A DNA stretch of 64,000 bases from Rhabdornis inornatus (lineage: Eukaryota > Chordata > Aves > Passeriformes > Rhabdornithidae): positions 69,334 through 133,333 of the forward strand of contig VWZS01011030.1 in the NCBI GenBank assembly GCA_013397075.1. The letters run 5' to 3'. The number at the start of each line of letters is the position of its first letter. Positions within the stretch are counted from its first letter, which is position 1. Made by a program: the position numbers and the translations under genes. This document shows positions 38,101-53,100 of the stretch, one piece after another. The notes beneath the pieces were generated by a model. It was not told the origin of the DNA, did not search any database, and worked only from the letters and a program-made list of their open reading frames with translations.

Positions 38101-41100
38101 CATCCAGTTTCTCCCGATCATCTTGTTTTCCCTTCTAGATGAGAAAAAAGGAGTAGCTGGCTGTTCACCAGCTGCCCTCCACCCTCATGTCCAATGATGA
38201 CATTTCCTGTTACACTGTACATGCTATGGAAGAGTGAGCCTGGTGACATTTTTGGCAGAAAAAAAAAATTCATATGTTTATTTACTCTAATTACTATTCA
38301 GCTTTTGTGCAATTACTGACTTGAAGACAAGGAAGATATTTTAGGATTGTCCCAAAACCTTGTGATAGTTGTGTGTTTCCCCTTCTGTTCAGTTCCCTTC
38401 AGGGGTGATCCCGATGCTGAAGGAGCAACCTGCCCTTCCTGACCACAACTATTCCAAGACCTGGAGCCACAGGGACTCCAGCTGCAGGTACCAGCCTGGG
38501 CTCCAAAGGATGTTTGTGGCTGAGATTGGTGCAACACAGCCCAGAAGCACCTTCCTCTCCTCCAGCCAACTTTCAGTGCCCATTCGCCAGATCTGGGAAA
38601 GCACCCTAAGAGTTTGGCCACCTTCACTTCCCCAGGGCAAACCTCACTGAATGTCCAGAATGGGGCTAACATTCATGCTCCATGACCTGAAACGTCACAG
38701 CCAGAGAGCTTTCACCCTTCTGCAGAGTTTCATCAAAATCCCTCAGCAGAGTGGAAGTGGTGCAAAAACTTGCTGCCCCATAAAAAATGAAGAATTTAAA
38801 AATATTTTCAGTATGCAGATGCCTTGCCAAAAGCACAGTAAAGAGCCCACCGTGAATACATAACAGAAATAAAAAATGTTTGCTCATTTCTAAATTTCCT
38901 GGAGTTTGCTTAATGTCTGCAGCCCCAGCTAAGAGCAGGAACATAAAACCCTGTGACAGCCATTGAACCCCCGACCCCGATCAGCAGCTTTGCTGAGACT
39001 GGGTTTGGAATCATTCAGAACATCAGCCTGCATCTTGTTACACTCCCTGCAACTGATGCAATCCTGTGAATCTCTTCTCCCCTGGACATTTTTAACTCTC
39101 TTGGGACAGCAGTTCTTTTACTCTTACAGGAATATGAACCAGGGCTGCTCTGTTTCTTCGGGAACATTTGGAGAACAAGGTTTCATCTCATTTTTGTTTG
39201 AAGCAGTAAATATTTAGGAGAAGCAGAAGACAGCTTTCATCTGAAACATGTTTTCACATCTTTGGAGCAGTGAGGCAGAGAGAAAGGGACTGGAAAACAG
39301 CCTGCCATTTCCTTTCCTCCCTGGCTTTTGGACTGCTTTTGACCCAGCGTGTGTGCGCATGCACTCGCACCCCCTCGGGCTGCTCTTTTACACCGGGACT
39401 TCCTTGTAAAACCCAACTCATCTGTTCGAAGCAATGACTGAAACACTGTCTATAAAATCATGGCATTTTTCCACTTGAAAAAAAAAAATTAACACTTCAT
39501 TTAAAAGTTATTTTTAAACATAGTTGGCTTGAAGCCACCTTTAGTCCCAACTGCAGCGAATTCTTCTTTTCCTAGAATTCAATGCCTTTCTTTTCTAAAA
39601 TATACTAGTTTAAAAAAAGTAAACTCAGTAAATGCACAGTTTACACTTCTGACTACACTGTTTTTCCCTCTGACATATCAGCAGTTTGCTTTTCAACAAA
39701 CCCAAACAAGTCTTTACTTTTTCTGCTTTAGGGACTTATCCCGAGCAGGGATTTGAGCAATCCCAGAGCAGAACCACTCACCTCCAGCCTGAATCTGGCC
39801 AGGGCACTTGCAGAGCATCACCTCAGCCAGGAACAGAGTTATGTCTGGGAGGGAACTGAAGCCCCTTCAGAAACATGGCCAGACTTGAAAAGAAAGCACT
39901 AGAGCTTTATTCCAGTGCAAAACACCTCCAGCTTCTGGCACTGCACCTGCATTTACATGGAAGAGCCAAGCACGAAACGCATGAACTGAGAGCACTGTTG
40001 TCATATATGCAGGGAGAATGAGGATCCTGACTTCACTATGTTCCCATTTTCCAGGACTGCCTCAAGAGACAGGAGGACATCTGGACTCCTTAATGAAGTA
40101 GCTGATCTGGAATCTCGGTTTAGTAACACTGACTCCCCTTTAAATAAAATAAAAACTGTTAAAAAAAGGGGAGAGAAAAGAAAGACTTCAATTTAAGCCA
40201 TTAATATGTCACCAAAAAGTATTTGAAGGACCAACAGGCAAACTGAACTAACAGGAAGAATATTTTCCTTCTCTTTTCAAGGGGATTCTGCTTCTCCTAA
40301 GAGAAAATTCAAACTAAATTACGCTGATTTTATATTCAGTGACCGTTTGCATGCGCAGCATTATCTGCACTATGACAACTCCACTAAGATGTGAATATGG
40401 AGTTTATAGACTTCAATTCTACACATTCTGTAAAGGGTATCAGTAAACACAGCAATGCAAAATAATAAGAAGGCAAGAAATTTGTAGTTCACTAGCTGTA
40501 AAAAGCAATTTAAAGAGATTTTGGTTTTCCAAGTTGAAGTTTCTCAAGTCTGAGCTCAGCATTTAAGTGTTTGGTACTTTTAATCAAGTAGAAATTATTG
40601 GCTAACCCAGGACTTAATGATGACAAAGGAAAGGTGACTTTTTACATCAAAAAGTGGCACTCTAAGGTTTTGAGATTTTTCTGTCGCTGTTGTTTTATTG
40701 CTTGAGTTGCTGCTTTATTGAGATTCTGAACAGGGATTCACAATCAAACTTTCCTAAGAACCCAGCATCTATCTATTCTTTTAACCTAACAATGTTAGAG
40801 GCACACGGAGATGGACTCTGGGAGAATGGTTCAGGGTTTGGTACTGTTTTCAAACAGCAGCATCTGGAGAGCAGTTTCGAGGCGATTTGTTTTTTTAAAT
40901 GGGGGTAAAGAAGCTGCACAGGGTAAGCAGCAAATCCACAGGGGTGGTTAAGACAGTCAGAAGCTCTCAGCTCCTCTGTCTTCAGTAGCTGGGCTGAAGC
41001 TGCAGCACTCTGCACAGCTCTGGACAATTCTGCACTCGCTCCCCATGCAAGGCTGTGGAGCTCAGTGTTAATATTAGCAAAATGCAGCTTGCCAACATGT

Positions 41101-44100
41101 GCTTGCTGAATGAGGTAGGTCTCCATTACCTCATTCTACACGACCCTTTTACAGATTTTATCCAACAAAGCTTCTGAAGATATATTTATCTTTAACCATG
41201 TGAGAAATCTCACTTACAGTAATGATTGTGCAACAATAAAAAGTAAAAATAAAAATGATTAGTAGTCCGCTGACGATTATAAACCCTCTTCACTTCCCTT
41301 CCTCCCCCTTTTTCTTACGGACTCATTACTCCAATGTTTATTTTTACTTTTGTAAGTCCAAGAGTGCAAAGCTAAAAGCAGAGGTGTAAAAGCAGCCACA
41401 GTCTGAACGGATGGGTGAGTACAGGATCTTGACATGTGAACGTGTGACAGGATCCAGTGTATGAACAGCACACTGGGCAGCACTGGAGGAGGGTTACAGC
41501 TCTGGTAGCAACCCAGGAAAGCTGTGCAAGGACACTAAGGAAGGATCATGCAGCTTTTCAGCATAAAGTTGCATTAGAAGCTTTAAGACAATGTCATCAT
41601 TCTCAATCTGCCATTCCTCTCTTCCCCCTGACCTCTTCTCAGAAACTTTCTGGTCACCTCTCAGTTTCATCCATGTCATTTTCCACTTCCACTAAGTACA
41701 GAAATCTCAAGAAGACTCTGGGGTTTGAGCCTCTGCAAGCAGTGGCACATTGGTCCTACCTGTGCAACTGGGATAATGTGATCTCCAGACTGCAGCAGGA
41801 ATGACCTGTGTGAAGGAGAAGGGGGACACACAGATGATGAGACAGAATCCTTACAAGGAACAAACAGAAAGATCAGGATGGTTTCCTGGAGATTTCTTTT
41901 GGAGTTATCTTCTGGCTGGCAACGCAGGCCAGATGGAGAATGTTTCTGAACCTACAGCAAGAACTGTCCTTGGCTCAGAGCGAAGGAAGAGTTAAGAGCT
42001 CCCAAATCCTCACATCTCACAGGCTACTCCTCTCCCTGCTCATGGATATCCTGCTGAAGTCTGTCAGCTGCTTCTGGTGCTGACTTCCCTGGGGTGCCCC
42101 ACAGCTCCAAACAGAGCTGGGCCATGCAACTCCTGACCTCCAGACTCAGTTTGTGCCAGCCCCAAGAGCTCAGTGGTGTCCCATCTATCCCCACTTCCCT
42201 TAACAGAGCATCTACAGTCTCCTCTGAGATCAGAGCAGCATCCACTGCAGCAGCAAAGCCTTAAGCCAGTGTGTCACAAGGAAACATTATAAACACTACC
42301 TTGACATTTTAGTGTACACAGTTAACATTTACATTTCACACCACCTCCTATGTAAAGTCCCTCTCTCCATACCATCAATACACCAGTTCTCTTAACCCCT
42401 CCCCACCCAACACTAAGAGCACCTTTTCTCAGGCAGGCCAACAAAACAGGGTATTTTTTGTGCTTCTGAGCCCAGCCACTGTGGAGACAGGAGTGGTGAA
42501 AAACTGGTTAAAAACACAAAAATTGGAAGCAGACAAAATTCCCCAACCTTCAAAACCTTTAAAACCACCTAGGTCTTTCCCAAATACCCCAGAAAGCTTC
42601 CAGCTCACAAAGAGATGCTACAGGCAATATTCAATGTTTGCTGTGAAGCATCTTTTGATGCTTCACAATCTTCCTAAGGGTTAATATACCAAAACAAGAA
42701 AAAGGAGGGGGGGAAAAGTCACAAAAGCTGTATAACTCCTCTCTGAGGCATGACAAACTCTCTCTGCATCTTATTCCAAAGTGTGAGATGTGCAACTTCC
42801 ATTCTTAAGCTCAGTAAAAATGGCATTAAAAAGTCCTAACCCTGGGAACTGCATGATTATTCGTTTATCAGATCAACATCGGCAAAACCGTCTTTTTATG
42901 TGCTGCTTACTTTCAAAAAAAAACCCTACCACGCATATTTCAGTTCTCCCTCTCCACACCCCACACCCTTCTGCTGCTGTCCAGCTGGAACACATCAAGG
43001 GTCTAGAAGCCAAGTCAAATGTTGACCCCACCCTCCTCCATCCATTTTAAGGCACCTTCAAAGCCAGTACACTGATCTAGTTCAGCTTAGCCAACAACGC
43101 CAGCAAATCTGTTATTTAAGACTTTAGTGCTGGGTTTTTATAACTGCCCATTAATACAAGCTTTGATGTATGGTCAAAAAACCCAGCTGTAATGAGTTTC
43201 ATCAGACTGTAGTAACCTTTCCTCAGAAGGTCTTTATTACTATACCTTCATAATCTTTGGGCCCAATACTTTTATAGTATCATTCCTACTGAACCTCCTT
43301 AAAAACAGCTCAGCAACACTTAACACTCTTTCTCCAGAATTAAAACAAAGAGCCAGTAATACTTTTTCTTGAAGACACTTTTGCACCCACATTTTAAATC
43401 ACATTTTGCTGTTAAGAGCATGCAGGCAATAGCTGTGTGAACTGAAAGACAAACTAATTTTTATTACAAAGCCCTTCAGACAAGATACAAAAGGATTTTG
43501 TAAAAGGACAAACAACTTACTTTGTTGCTCCCCTTTGCAGGATGCAGCACAGAAGAAAGAGGGAAATAAAGAAATATTAGTTATATTTATTTTACATGCA
43601 TTCAGCCTAAGTTGAACAGTTCTGGAAATGGCTCAAACCTAATGAGGAACTGACTCAGGGAACCTTCACTGAATCCTGCAGTCAGACAGCTTCCAGGGGA
43701 ACACAGGACATTTGCAAAGGACACAAATGTTCAGCAGAGCTCTTTTCCTCACTACACAAACATTCTGATCAGGAGCAGCTCCTGGGAAGTCAGTGGATAC
43801 AAATACAAGGCAGAAGAAAATGAGACCTGAAGTGATCTAGGGATGGGATGGCAGCCAGAGGGATTTTCGTGTGTTGGTAACCCACTAAACATCTCTGCTG
43901 AGCCTTCCACGACAGCCATTCCCTACAACCTGCCAGCAAATGGAAAGTTTCAAGATTCAAAGCATTTTCAAAAGCAAATATTGAATTTTTAGATTAGTAA
44001 TAGAAAATAAGGATGGCACTGGGGGACGTGGGGGGAGAAGGAATGGGCGGTGCTAACAAGGTAAAGTGTGCAGAGCGAGTTATGACAAACATCTGGGCTA

Positions 44101-47100
44101 TTATTTTGGTTTAATTGTGAGTTTTGCCATGAGCTGGCATGAACAGTGTATATTATACAGTGGGAAGGCAGCCAAAATAAACACCAGCCTACACCAGTTG
44201 AGAAATCCAGTCTGGAAAGGTTAGTCACAACGTTGTAGTCACTTTTTAACAAAAAAAAAGGAGGGTTTTGGATGCATCAGTCCAGAAAGCCAGCAGTAAA
44301 GTCAGCTGGTAAATGGATATCCCATTTCAAAGTGACTTGGCCACAGGATGATTTATATCAAGCAAGCTGACTTGCATATGGGTTGGAAAAATAAAAACAC
44401 TGATTCATTGCTATCTGGGTGGCTGTCAGAGCCCACGGTCTCACAAATGCACATGGATTGTGGGAAGGAGGTGCCTTGGCAAACTGCAAAGAATTCGGGG
44501 GCTGATCAGAGGTAATTCATGGGACAGTGAATATGGGAACATATTCATTCTCTGCATCCCCACGGACAGAGGGACAGGGAAGACAAGTAAAATGAAGCAA
44601 GGAAATGGAGGAAGGGGGATGATATATGGCCTTTAAAATATTAATGAGGCTTGCTTAGGCAAAAAGAAAGATTATAAATCTAGAAGCTTGGACTTTAGCT
44701 TACAAGATTAAATGAGCAGTAGAGGCTTCATATTAGTGGCAGCAAATACGGAGCCCCATTATCACTGTAATCAAACAATTGTATGTAGCACTACTAAAAA
44801 AAAAATTGACAGAAAAATGAATATTCTTAGTTGAGAGATTTGCCCTTGGTGGGAATTCAGAACACATCTAATTGGTGCCAGATTCCTAGTTTTCCCTGAG
44901 TTTTCATTTCTAAGCAGCAGTTGTTCTACTGCTGGTGCCAAAGCCCTGGATATTCAGAGCTCCCAGCTGTGCCTCACAGGTGAAAGAGAGTGAGAAGCTG
45001 GGTCTGGGAAGGGGCTAAGGCACCTCTTTGCCTTTTGAACTCTGGGATCACAAAATTCGGGGGGAGCACTGGAGTAAACTCAAGTTGCTGCCGTTTCCTC
45101 GCAGTCCCTCCTACTTAAAAACATGGTCTCTGAATCTTTGAAGGAGAATAAAAGACTGGGGGGTGTCTCTAAAACTATTTTCTATTGTCAGAGGAACGCG
45201 TGAAACTGAGCAGCACACACAGGATTTTTATTCAGGATCCACTGGATCTTCTAAGGTACCTGAGGCCTTGGAGATTTTGCTCTGCAAAATTCAAAACTCT
45301 CAACAGGGGACTCACAGTCCACATTTGAACCTCTGGTCCTTTAGGAATAAAGTTTTGGAGCCTAGAGTAGCATGGAACATCTTTCCTGAACAGCTTCATA
45401 AACTACTGGGTGAATTTCAAACTACAGGCATTTGGAACAATAATATTTACTCTTTTTATAATGTAAAGATAATTCCAGCTCAAAGGAGAACTGTATTTTG
45501 ACTCCCTTCTACTTCTTTCAAGGAAGTCTCTCATCTTGTATCTAAGACTCCTTTGACAGACCAACTTAAACAAAACTAAGAATTCTTTGTAAACATATTT
45601 TGAATACCAAGTATTTTTAGGGGGAAGGGAGAGACAGGAAGACAGAAGAAAAGTTCAGAAATCCAACTAGTCTGTCTTGTTTAAGGATGAACTATCAGAT
45701 ATACCAATATGATAAAACCATCAGAGAATACAAGATTAAACCAGAGGCAGCAACAGGCTTTTGTGAAATCATCATTAAAACCTAAGCAAGAAAAAACCAA
45801 AGCAATACAGCATATTGGTCCAAGTAATTAATTAGGTAACCTCTCATAGCAATGTCATAATCTCATCATTAACACTCATTAAGTGGCTTCTGATATTCTT
45901 AGGTAGGAACATATCTACTGGAACAGGCAACATATTGAAAAGTCACCAACACTGTTTTACTTTTTAAAGGTGAAGTCTCAGACATCTGGGTAGGTCTCCT
46001 GCTAAATGCATATCTGCAATATTCTCTGAAAAAAATCATCATCATCATTTCTAACATCACTGTTTATTTCTATAATAACTGGAGAATCCAGCAGTATAAG
46101 AATTTCTTATTTATCTTTTTATGGTAGTCTTGAAACTTTGTATGAAGAGAAGAAGCTGAGCTTGTTTGAATGAATAGCTCCTGGAGGAGATGCACACAGA
46201 ATTGTACTGGAAGCCATGCAGGCATCACAACCATAAGGGAAGAAAAACATGAAGAGAGAACACAGCACAAGACCCTGGACTCAAGGAACCTGGCCTTCCC
46301 ATAGAAAACAATCAGGAAGAAGAGCAAATTCATCAGAATCAAAGCACCATTTCTCAGAGCAGATTTTCTGCTGAAGGCATCCAGTACTCACTGCACAAAG
46401 GTGAGCTGTACATTACAGAAACTTCCAAAGGCTCAAATGCCAGGTATTTCTGCTAGTCAGCCTTCTTTTTGGCTACATCTCCTCAAACCTTCACTTGAAG
46501 TAAAATATCAAGAGATCTAGGTCCAAAAAATATCAAATAGTAGCTGGACATACTATGTTTCCCAACTTTCTGTCATTTCTAGTAAATTAATAGAGGCTTT
46601 TTTATTGTATCCTGTTCAATTTGCTCCACATGATGATTAGCTGAGTAAAACTGCCTTTGGAAAGGTTTAGCATGTGTTTCATACACAAAAAATGATGCAG
46701 TGAATAAGTAAAATAAATATACATGATTGCCTGGAATGCTTCTGTCAGTTCTGTAATACAGAGCTTGAGGGAATAAACTCTTCAAAGCACATCTTTACCT
46801 TAGAAAACATTAATAGAAACAATGAAGCTCAGGAAACCCCAAATTGCTCAATGCTTTTACTACATGGATCCAATGAAAAACATGTTGGAAGGTTTGGTTT
46901 GTGGTTGCTTGGGTTTTTTTACATTGAGGTTTGACGCACAAATTGGTCTTAAAATATTTCATTATGAATATTTCGGAATTACCACAGACTCATACAATGA
47001 AAAGGCTGCTCTTTCTTGAGTTATCTGCAGACACTGTGTTTTCCCAGATGATACAGTTGGTTTTTTTTTACCCAAACAGAGCAGCTACTGGCAAAGCAGT

Positions 47101-50100
47101 GAGCTTTTAACTTACTGAGGATTTATCAGGATAGACACCGGCTCGTAGCAGAGATGCCTTCCAGCTATCCACCTCCTCTTGGGAGTCACAGGCTAGCTCA
47201 AGGAAACGGTAATCCTTGTAAACATTCCTAGAACAAAGAGCACCACATTGTAAAACTAGCATTTTACTACTCTCTATCATGCACACAGCATTTTCAATTA
47301 AAAATCCTTTGGGAGCAGAAATTACTTCGTAATTGTTTTGGACAACAAACTTTACGGGACAGGTGCCTGCTTAATAATTACATGGAGTACTTAAAAATAT
47401 CTTAGAATGCTACAGCACAGCTCTGGAAATAATAATCAGCTAAAAGCACCATGAAACTACTTCACATCAATTTTCCTGCTTTTGCTAAAACAGAGCACTT
47501 TTAGGGAAAAAAAGGGCATTGTGATGAAGAGGACAAACACGTAAGACATGCCAACACAACAGCACAGCTTGTGATGGATTGCTGCTGTAACCAATAAATA
47601 CCAAAATCATCACTGATGCAACTTCTTCCCATGTTAAGTCCTCTCAGTCCATATTGTACCCTTTTTAGTTTTTAGATATCATCAGTAAAAGAGGAAAAAA
47701 ACAGCAATGATAATCAAGATATTTTTCAACAAATAAAACAAACCTCTGATGTCTCTCATCATAGAAAGAAAACTGGGATATGTTTAAATAAACCTCTTAC
47801 AGGTAGTTCACATAATGAGATGTGAATACAGGGAATCACTTAATGGAAGAAAAGAGAAAGGAGGAAAAATACATCTGTAGGAAGGTGGCACTTGTAAATT
47901 CTTCAATAAACAGAACAGATTTTCCCCTTATGGTTTAGCTATTAGTTTCTGAATTCCAATTCTATACACCGACCAGATCACTGTAAATTTGTCAGCCAAC
48001 AGACTTTTTAGGAAAGGCCACGAGCTTAGCTGAAAAGGGTTAGGAACCCACATCTTGCTAGATCTTAACAGCTGCACAAGGATCAATCTTCCATCCCAAG
48101 CAGGCTGTTTTCTCCCCTTAGCAAGCTGTGCAAGAGAGGGGTTCATGGAGATTGCTTCACTCTCAATAACAAGGGGCCCTTTGGTTTCATTATGCAACTA
48201 CAGAAGTAATTTATCCCACATATTTAGAGGGGAAAAAAAATTGAATTCACTCTAGAACAAGGAAATAAAGCTATTATTGTCACTGCCTAGACAAATTTCT
48301 TTAGCACTCAGGGGCTGGTGGGATTTCACTGCCACACTGCTGGAACACAACTGACTTGATGTAATTCCCACTCACAGAAGTGATTCTCTCTTAACCAACA
48401 ATGTCACCAGGCAGCTCACAGCCTTGCTTTTTAGGGGCAGTCTCAGGAAACAGGGTAAAAAAAAGGCAAAAAAAGTGTAATTGAACCTGAGCATGAAGCA
48501 GCCATGACACCAAATCATTAAATTATCACCTCTGAAACCACAGTACAGCAACCAGAGCACACCCACTCTGAAGAGAGCAAAATGAGGTATTTTTAGCAGG
48601 CTCATAGGTTGGATTCAAAACTGCAAAAGATAAAGGACATACTCAGATTTATTTCCTTACGTTGCTGACTCAATTCTCACCAATTTCAAAGGCTACATTT
48701 GAGCATGCAGCACCCCACGCCTGCACCACTCCTTTAAAATTCCAGACTGGAGGTGCCACCAGGGCATTTCCTTTCCACAGAAACCCGTCCCAAAAGTCAC
48801 AAGGAGACACTAATGACCCTGATCCCAGAGTTTAGCCAAAGCCACTGACAACATGAACAACTGAAAGCTCTGTGGATTCTTTTCTTGATTGAGAAATTTA
48901 AAATTAATCCTTTTTCTTCCCTGACTTCAAAAGTACTAATCCTGTTTTAAGGCAAATAACAGCCCAGATGATCCTATCAGATGCTGTTACCTTAAAATGA
49001 GCAAACACCTGAATTTTATTCAATTTGCAATATTGTGGAACTCCAAGTCAACATTTACTGAACAAAACAAAGAAGTCAATTAAAAAAAAAAAGAGAGATG
49101 CATAATGAAATTATCAGAGAAAAAAATGCTTTAATTTATTGTTAGGAGAAACTTACTGAGATAAGCTTTTCTGGCTAAGATAACCAAGCAGCTACAACTT
49201 TGAAGAAATAGGAAGCTGAAATGGTAAAAGGGTACTCTCAGCAAAGATGACTAAAAATAACAATAGAGCAAATAAAGGCTGTAAAACATAGTGATAGGGA
49301 ACTTCCAAATACACTTATCTGCAAGAGCAAAACAACATGACACCAGCTTGTGAAAACATTTTTTCAGGCCTGTCATGTTATATATTACACTTTTTGGCAT
49401 TTTGTGGCTTGCTCCAAGCAGCGTGGCTGTGTGAGCAGGGATTTCAGCCAAGCACTCTGAACATGTGGGAGCTGACAGTCCTGCACTCTGCCTCTGTGTC
49501 AGGACTTCTCCTGGGGCTAGGGACACCTCATGGCCCAGCAGCTCATGCCTCCACATCTCCCAGGCCCTTCTTTCTCCATGAAGGACCTGAGAGATCTTTT
49601 TTAGAGCAGCTCATTCTACTCCACTGCCACTGCCAAGGACACAGCACGTGTGAGGAACTGAAGGATGTGAGTGACCCCAGCAATGTTCCAGCAGGGCAGG
49701 TCAGGGGATGCTTGTCTCCCCAACTGGTTTCCTTGCTGCTAAGACTGCCTTTGCCTGTCTTTCTCCCAGAAAGGCTGACAAGCATAGGAACTTTTCAAAG
49801 GAAAAAAAAGCCAAAATAACTTCTTGCAGTAACTTCTGAAAAGAGTGTGTCCTTTTCCTCTTAGCAGTGGAATTTTAAAAAAACATATTAATATGTTTTA
49901 CTCATTAGGAATCCACTGGCGTCTCATGGAAAGCTGTAAAAACGTTCTTGAAAACAATTCAGAATTTCAGTTCTATTCTCTCTTCCACTACTTGCTGAAG
50001 ACATCAGCACAGAAACAGTTACTACTCAAGCCTCACCTACGTTCTCCATATGGAATACTGTGAAGTCATGTTCTCACTGTCATCTCTAGAGCAGCTAAAT

Positions 50101-53100
50101 GGGATGTTAGACATCAAAGCTATGACAGAATAAAGACACCAGGAAAGAAGAACTCTCAGCAATACCAATCTTGTTGATACTCAGGCATCTGTAAATCTAA
50201 GGGACTGCAGAAACAAGACAGATACAGAAAATGGGAACATGCCTAGAAGTACCATTTGCAAGTAGTATTTCCCTTGAACATTTAACATTTCTTACATGTG
50301 AACACATAAATGAGGGAACTGCAAAGCTGTATTCATCTACCACATCTACCTACCCACTTCCTCCTGGAGTCTCATCACTAATTTAGTATCATACATAATA
50401 CATGAAAATATAACTACAGTGGCATTACTGGAAATCAACATAATATTGGTAATACTGCCTTTTTTTCCCAAAGTGAAAGGTACAAAAGGCTACCATTTGT
50501 TACCTGCAGATTTTATTATACTCTAGATAAATAAACCGCAGCTTGGAACTGCATTTCTACTAAAAATACAACATAATTGCTCATGAGGATAAACAGACAA
50601 TTGGACTAAAAGCATTGTTTGCAGTTTTGGAAAGGTTCCACACTCAGGAGATGCCTTCTCTAGGCCAGGCCCATCACCTGAAAGTCCAGCAGCCACCCAG
50701 CTGTGACTTTGCTTACCCTACAACTCCTTCACTTTATTTTTACCTTGATTTTTTGATTCTTTCCCCTGTATATTTCAGGGCTTAATACAGAAATGTCCAT
50801 AGCTGCTTCCTGAACTCCTCCCATCACAAAAGAATCCTAACAAGACTGGATTAAGGTATTTGAAATTGCCCAAGGGAAAAGTGAGAAATGCCAGATAAGC
50901 TTGAAGACTGACCTAGCTGTGAGTTACTGAGATTTCCCTTCCACCCATCCTGAAGCCTGGGCTGCCAGCACTGCCTAGGGAAGACCTGACTGCCTATAAA
51001 CCAAATTTCTGCTGTCCAGGACCAGGCAGTGAATAACACACCTGAAAATCACCCAGAAAGAACAGCCCTTGCAGCAGCAGTGGGTTTCCCTCCATGGTGG
51101 CTGCACACCACAATGTGCTCTCTGAGCACACCCCACTGCTGCACATCAAGATGAACTGTATCTCTGCAATTTCTTAATACTAAGATAAGGTTCAATATTC
51201 ATCTCCAGCAAACCTAAAAAATTTTGAAGGGCAACCACTGCAGGCATATTACAAACCCACTTAACATGTGTGCAAATATATTAATCTATACTCACATATA
51301 GTCATGTGCATAGGGAGCTCTTAGGTTGAGTTGGATCTGGATTTACTAGACAAAGTTCTACTGGATATGCATGAAATTTCTTTTTATAGAGAGAAAATAC
51401 AAACCAAGATTAATTAAAAATGCATTTATTCTTGCCAGAGTGGGAGGAGACAGAACAACCATTACACAGCAAGTGTGACATACTAGTGACATTTTTTAGA
51501 ATTGAGCCTATAAACTACTTTAATCCTCCAAAGAACACAAACCTGTATTTAGCTTCAGCAGTCACACTGACATAAGTGAAGCTACTCACAGACTGAAAGA
51601 TAAAGGAATATCTTCTTTTACAGGGATTTAAAAGTGATTTTTTGAAAACATCTCATCTCTATTAGGATGGAAGCAGAACTGAACATCAGAAATCTAGAAC
51701 TAAATGCAAATTTGTCCCATTTTATTCCATGAAAAACACAAAAGATTAAATTCTTAGGTATTTCTTACTTGATGGAAATTGCAAACATACAGAATATGGG
51801 TTTAATGAATAGTCACCTAAAATGAAAAGGGCAGAAAACAACAGAATCCAGACACTCCAGCTATTGGAAAAGGTGATCTTGGATGAAACTCTACGTTCTC
51901 TATCTATTTAACCTGCAACTCCACTGTGCACACTCTGCTTATTCAAATTTAGTCTTAGTCTGTGATTTTGGACACCTGTAATTGCACAATGGCTGGTTTG
52001 AGCATATGTCCTTTTTTTTTTTTTTTTTTTCCAAATAAGAAAGCTCTACCAGAAGCTCTGCAAATCATATATTTTGAAGAACAAAAATGGCCATCTGCTC
52101 TGAGTTAACAGCAATGACTAACATTTTCTATCAAGGCAGACCATTTCAGATCACTCCAGTGTGAATGCTAATTAAAATTAATTACACATGGCTCTGAAGA
52201 TTGTTTTCTTCTTAATATCCAGAAATGCCACGGAGACAATCTCTGAGCAGTGTCATGAAATAGTAACACTTTAGGATTTTGCCACCTATGTCATGTGAGT
52301 GCTGTCCCAAAAGCATAAGGATCTTTTCAAGTGCACACACCCAAAACACACACAAACCCCCACAATTTTAAGGTGCAAATGAACAGAAGATATGCTGCTC
52401 AGTATATAGGCCAGCCTTGGCAATGAAGTATCTCGAGTCCTATATGTAACCCAGAACAGAAATGCAGCCAAAACTAACACCACCCAGGCCAAAATCCACA
52501 GTAGTAACAGTGACTGCCACTAAAATATTCCAGAAGTCCCTGGAGGAGAAGGTTTGATGCCTTTGGCCGGGAGGGATGGAAGCCTGGTTTGGAATCTGCC
52601 TCGGGGCCACACAGACACAAAAGCTGCCCCCAGCTGTCAATACCTGCACCATACTCTCTCTTATATGTCATGCAAAAAATATTTGTCGATAATGACAAAA
52701 AAAGAATATATTCCAGAAAAAAAACTAACCAACTTTTTTCTTTTTTTTCCTTTAAGGGAAAGCAGTTGGCAATAAAGGCTAGCTATTCCTTGAGTTGAGT
52801 TTGTATATTTCTCTTGTTCTTAAATATTGTACTCTCCAGCATTTTAGGAGTTTGTTTAGAAATGTTAGCAGCTTTTTTCCTGGATTAAATTTGTAGGGCT
52901 TTTTAATTAAACAGATTCTCTCTCTTCCATTTCGAACAGAGAGGGCTCTGAACGGCTTACAGTCCAGCTCTTCCTGGGGCTTAGCTTTCTGAGTAATTCA
53001 AAAACAGTAACTAAACATACATCTCATTTTAGGCTTTCTCCTTTAGCCTGGCTTCTCTCCAACACCTCCTCTGACCCGGTCTCCTTTCACTAGTTCCCTT

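Larger units (their letters stand above)
16641..43520 (-). other. DNM3: DNM3 intron between the microexon and exon c
   Basis: This is the largest intron wholly in the window, 26,880 bp (or 30,475 bp when the microexon is skipped). It carries most of the repeats listed: CR1 pieces at 17582-17724 and 21715-22470, a SINE-like piece at 26705-26780, the duplicated 106-bp segments at 28023 and 31924, a 40-bp tandem at 30881, and several simple repeats. The stretches 17730-21700, 22480-26700, 32030-43500 and those between the listed repeats contain nothing I can name. Their open frames are short and domain-free. Confidence 0.92.

Noticed and set aside
49337..49819. 160-codon plus-strand open frame
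   Set aside because: No recognised family or motif, and it is antisense inside a DNM3 intron without splice signals.
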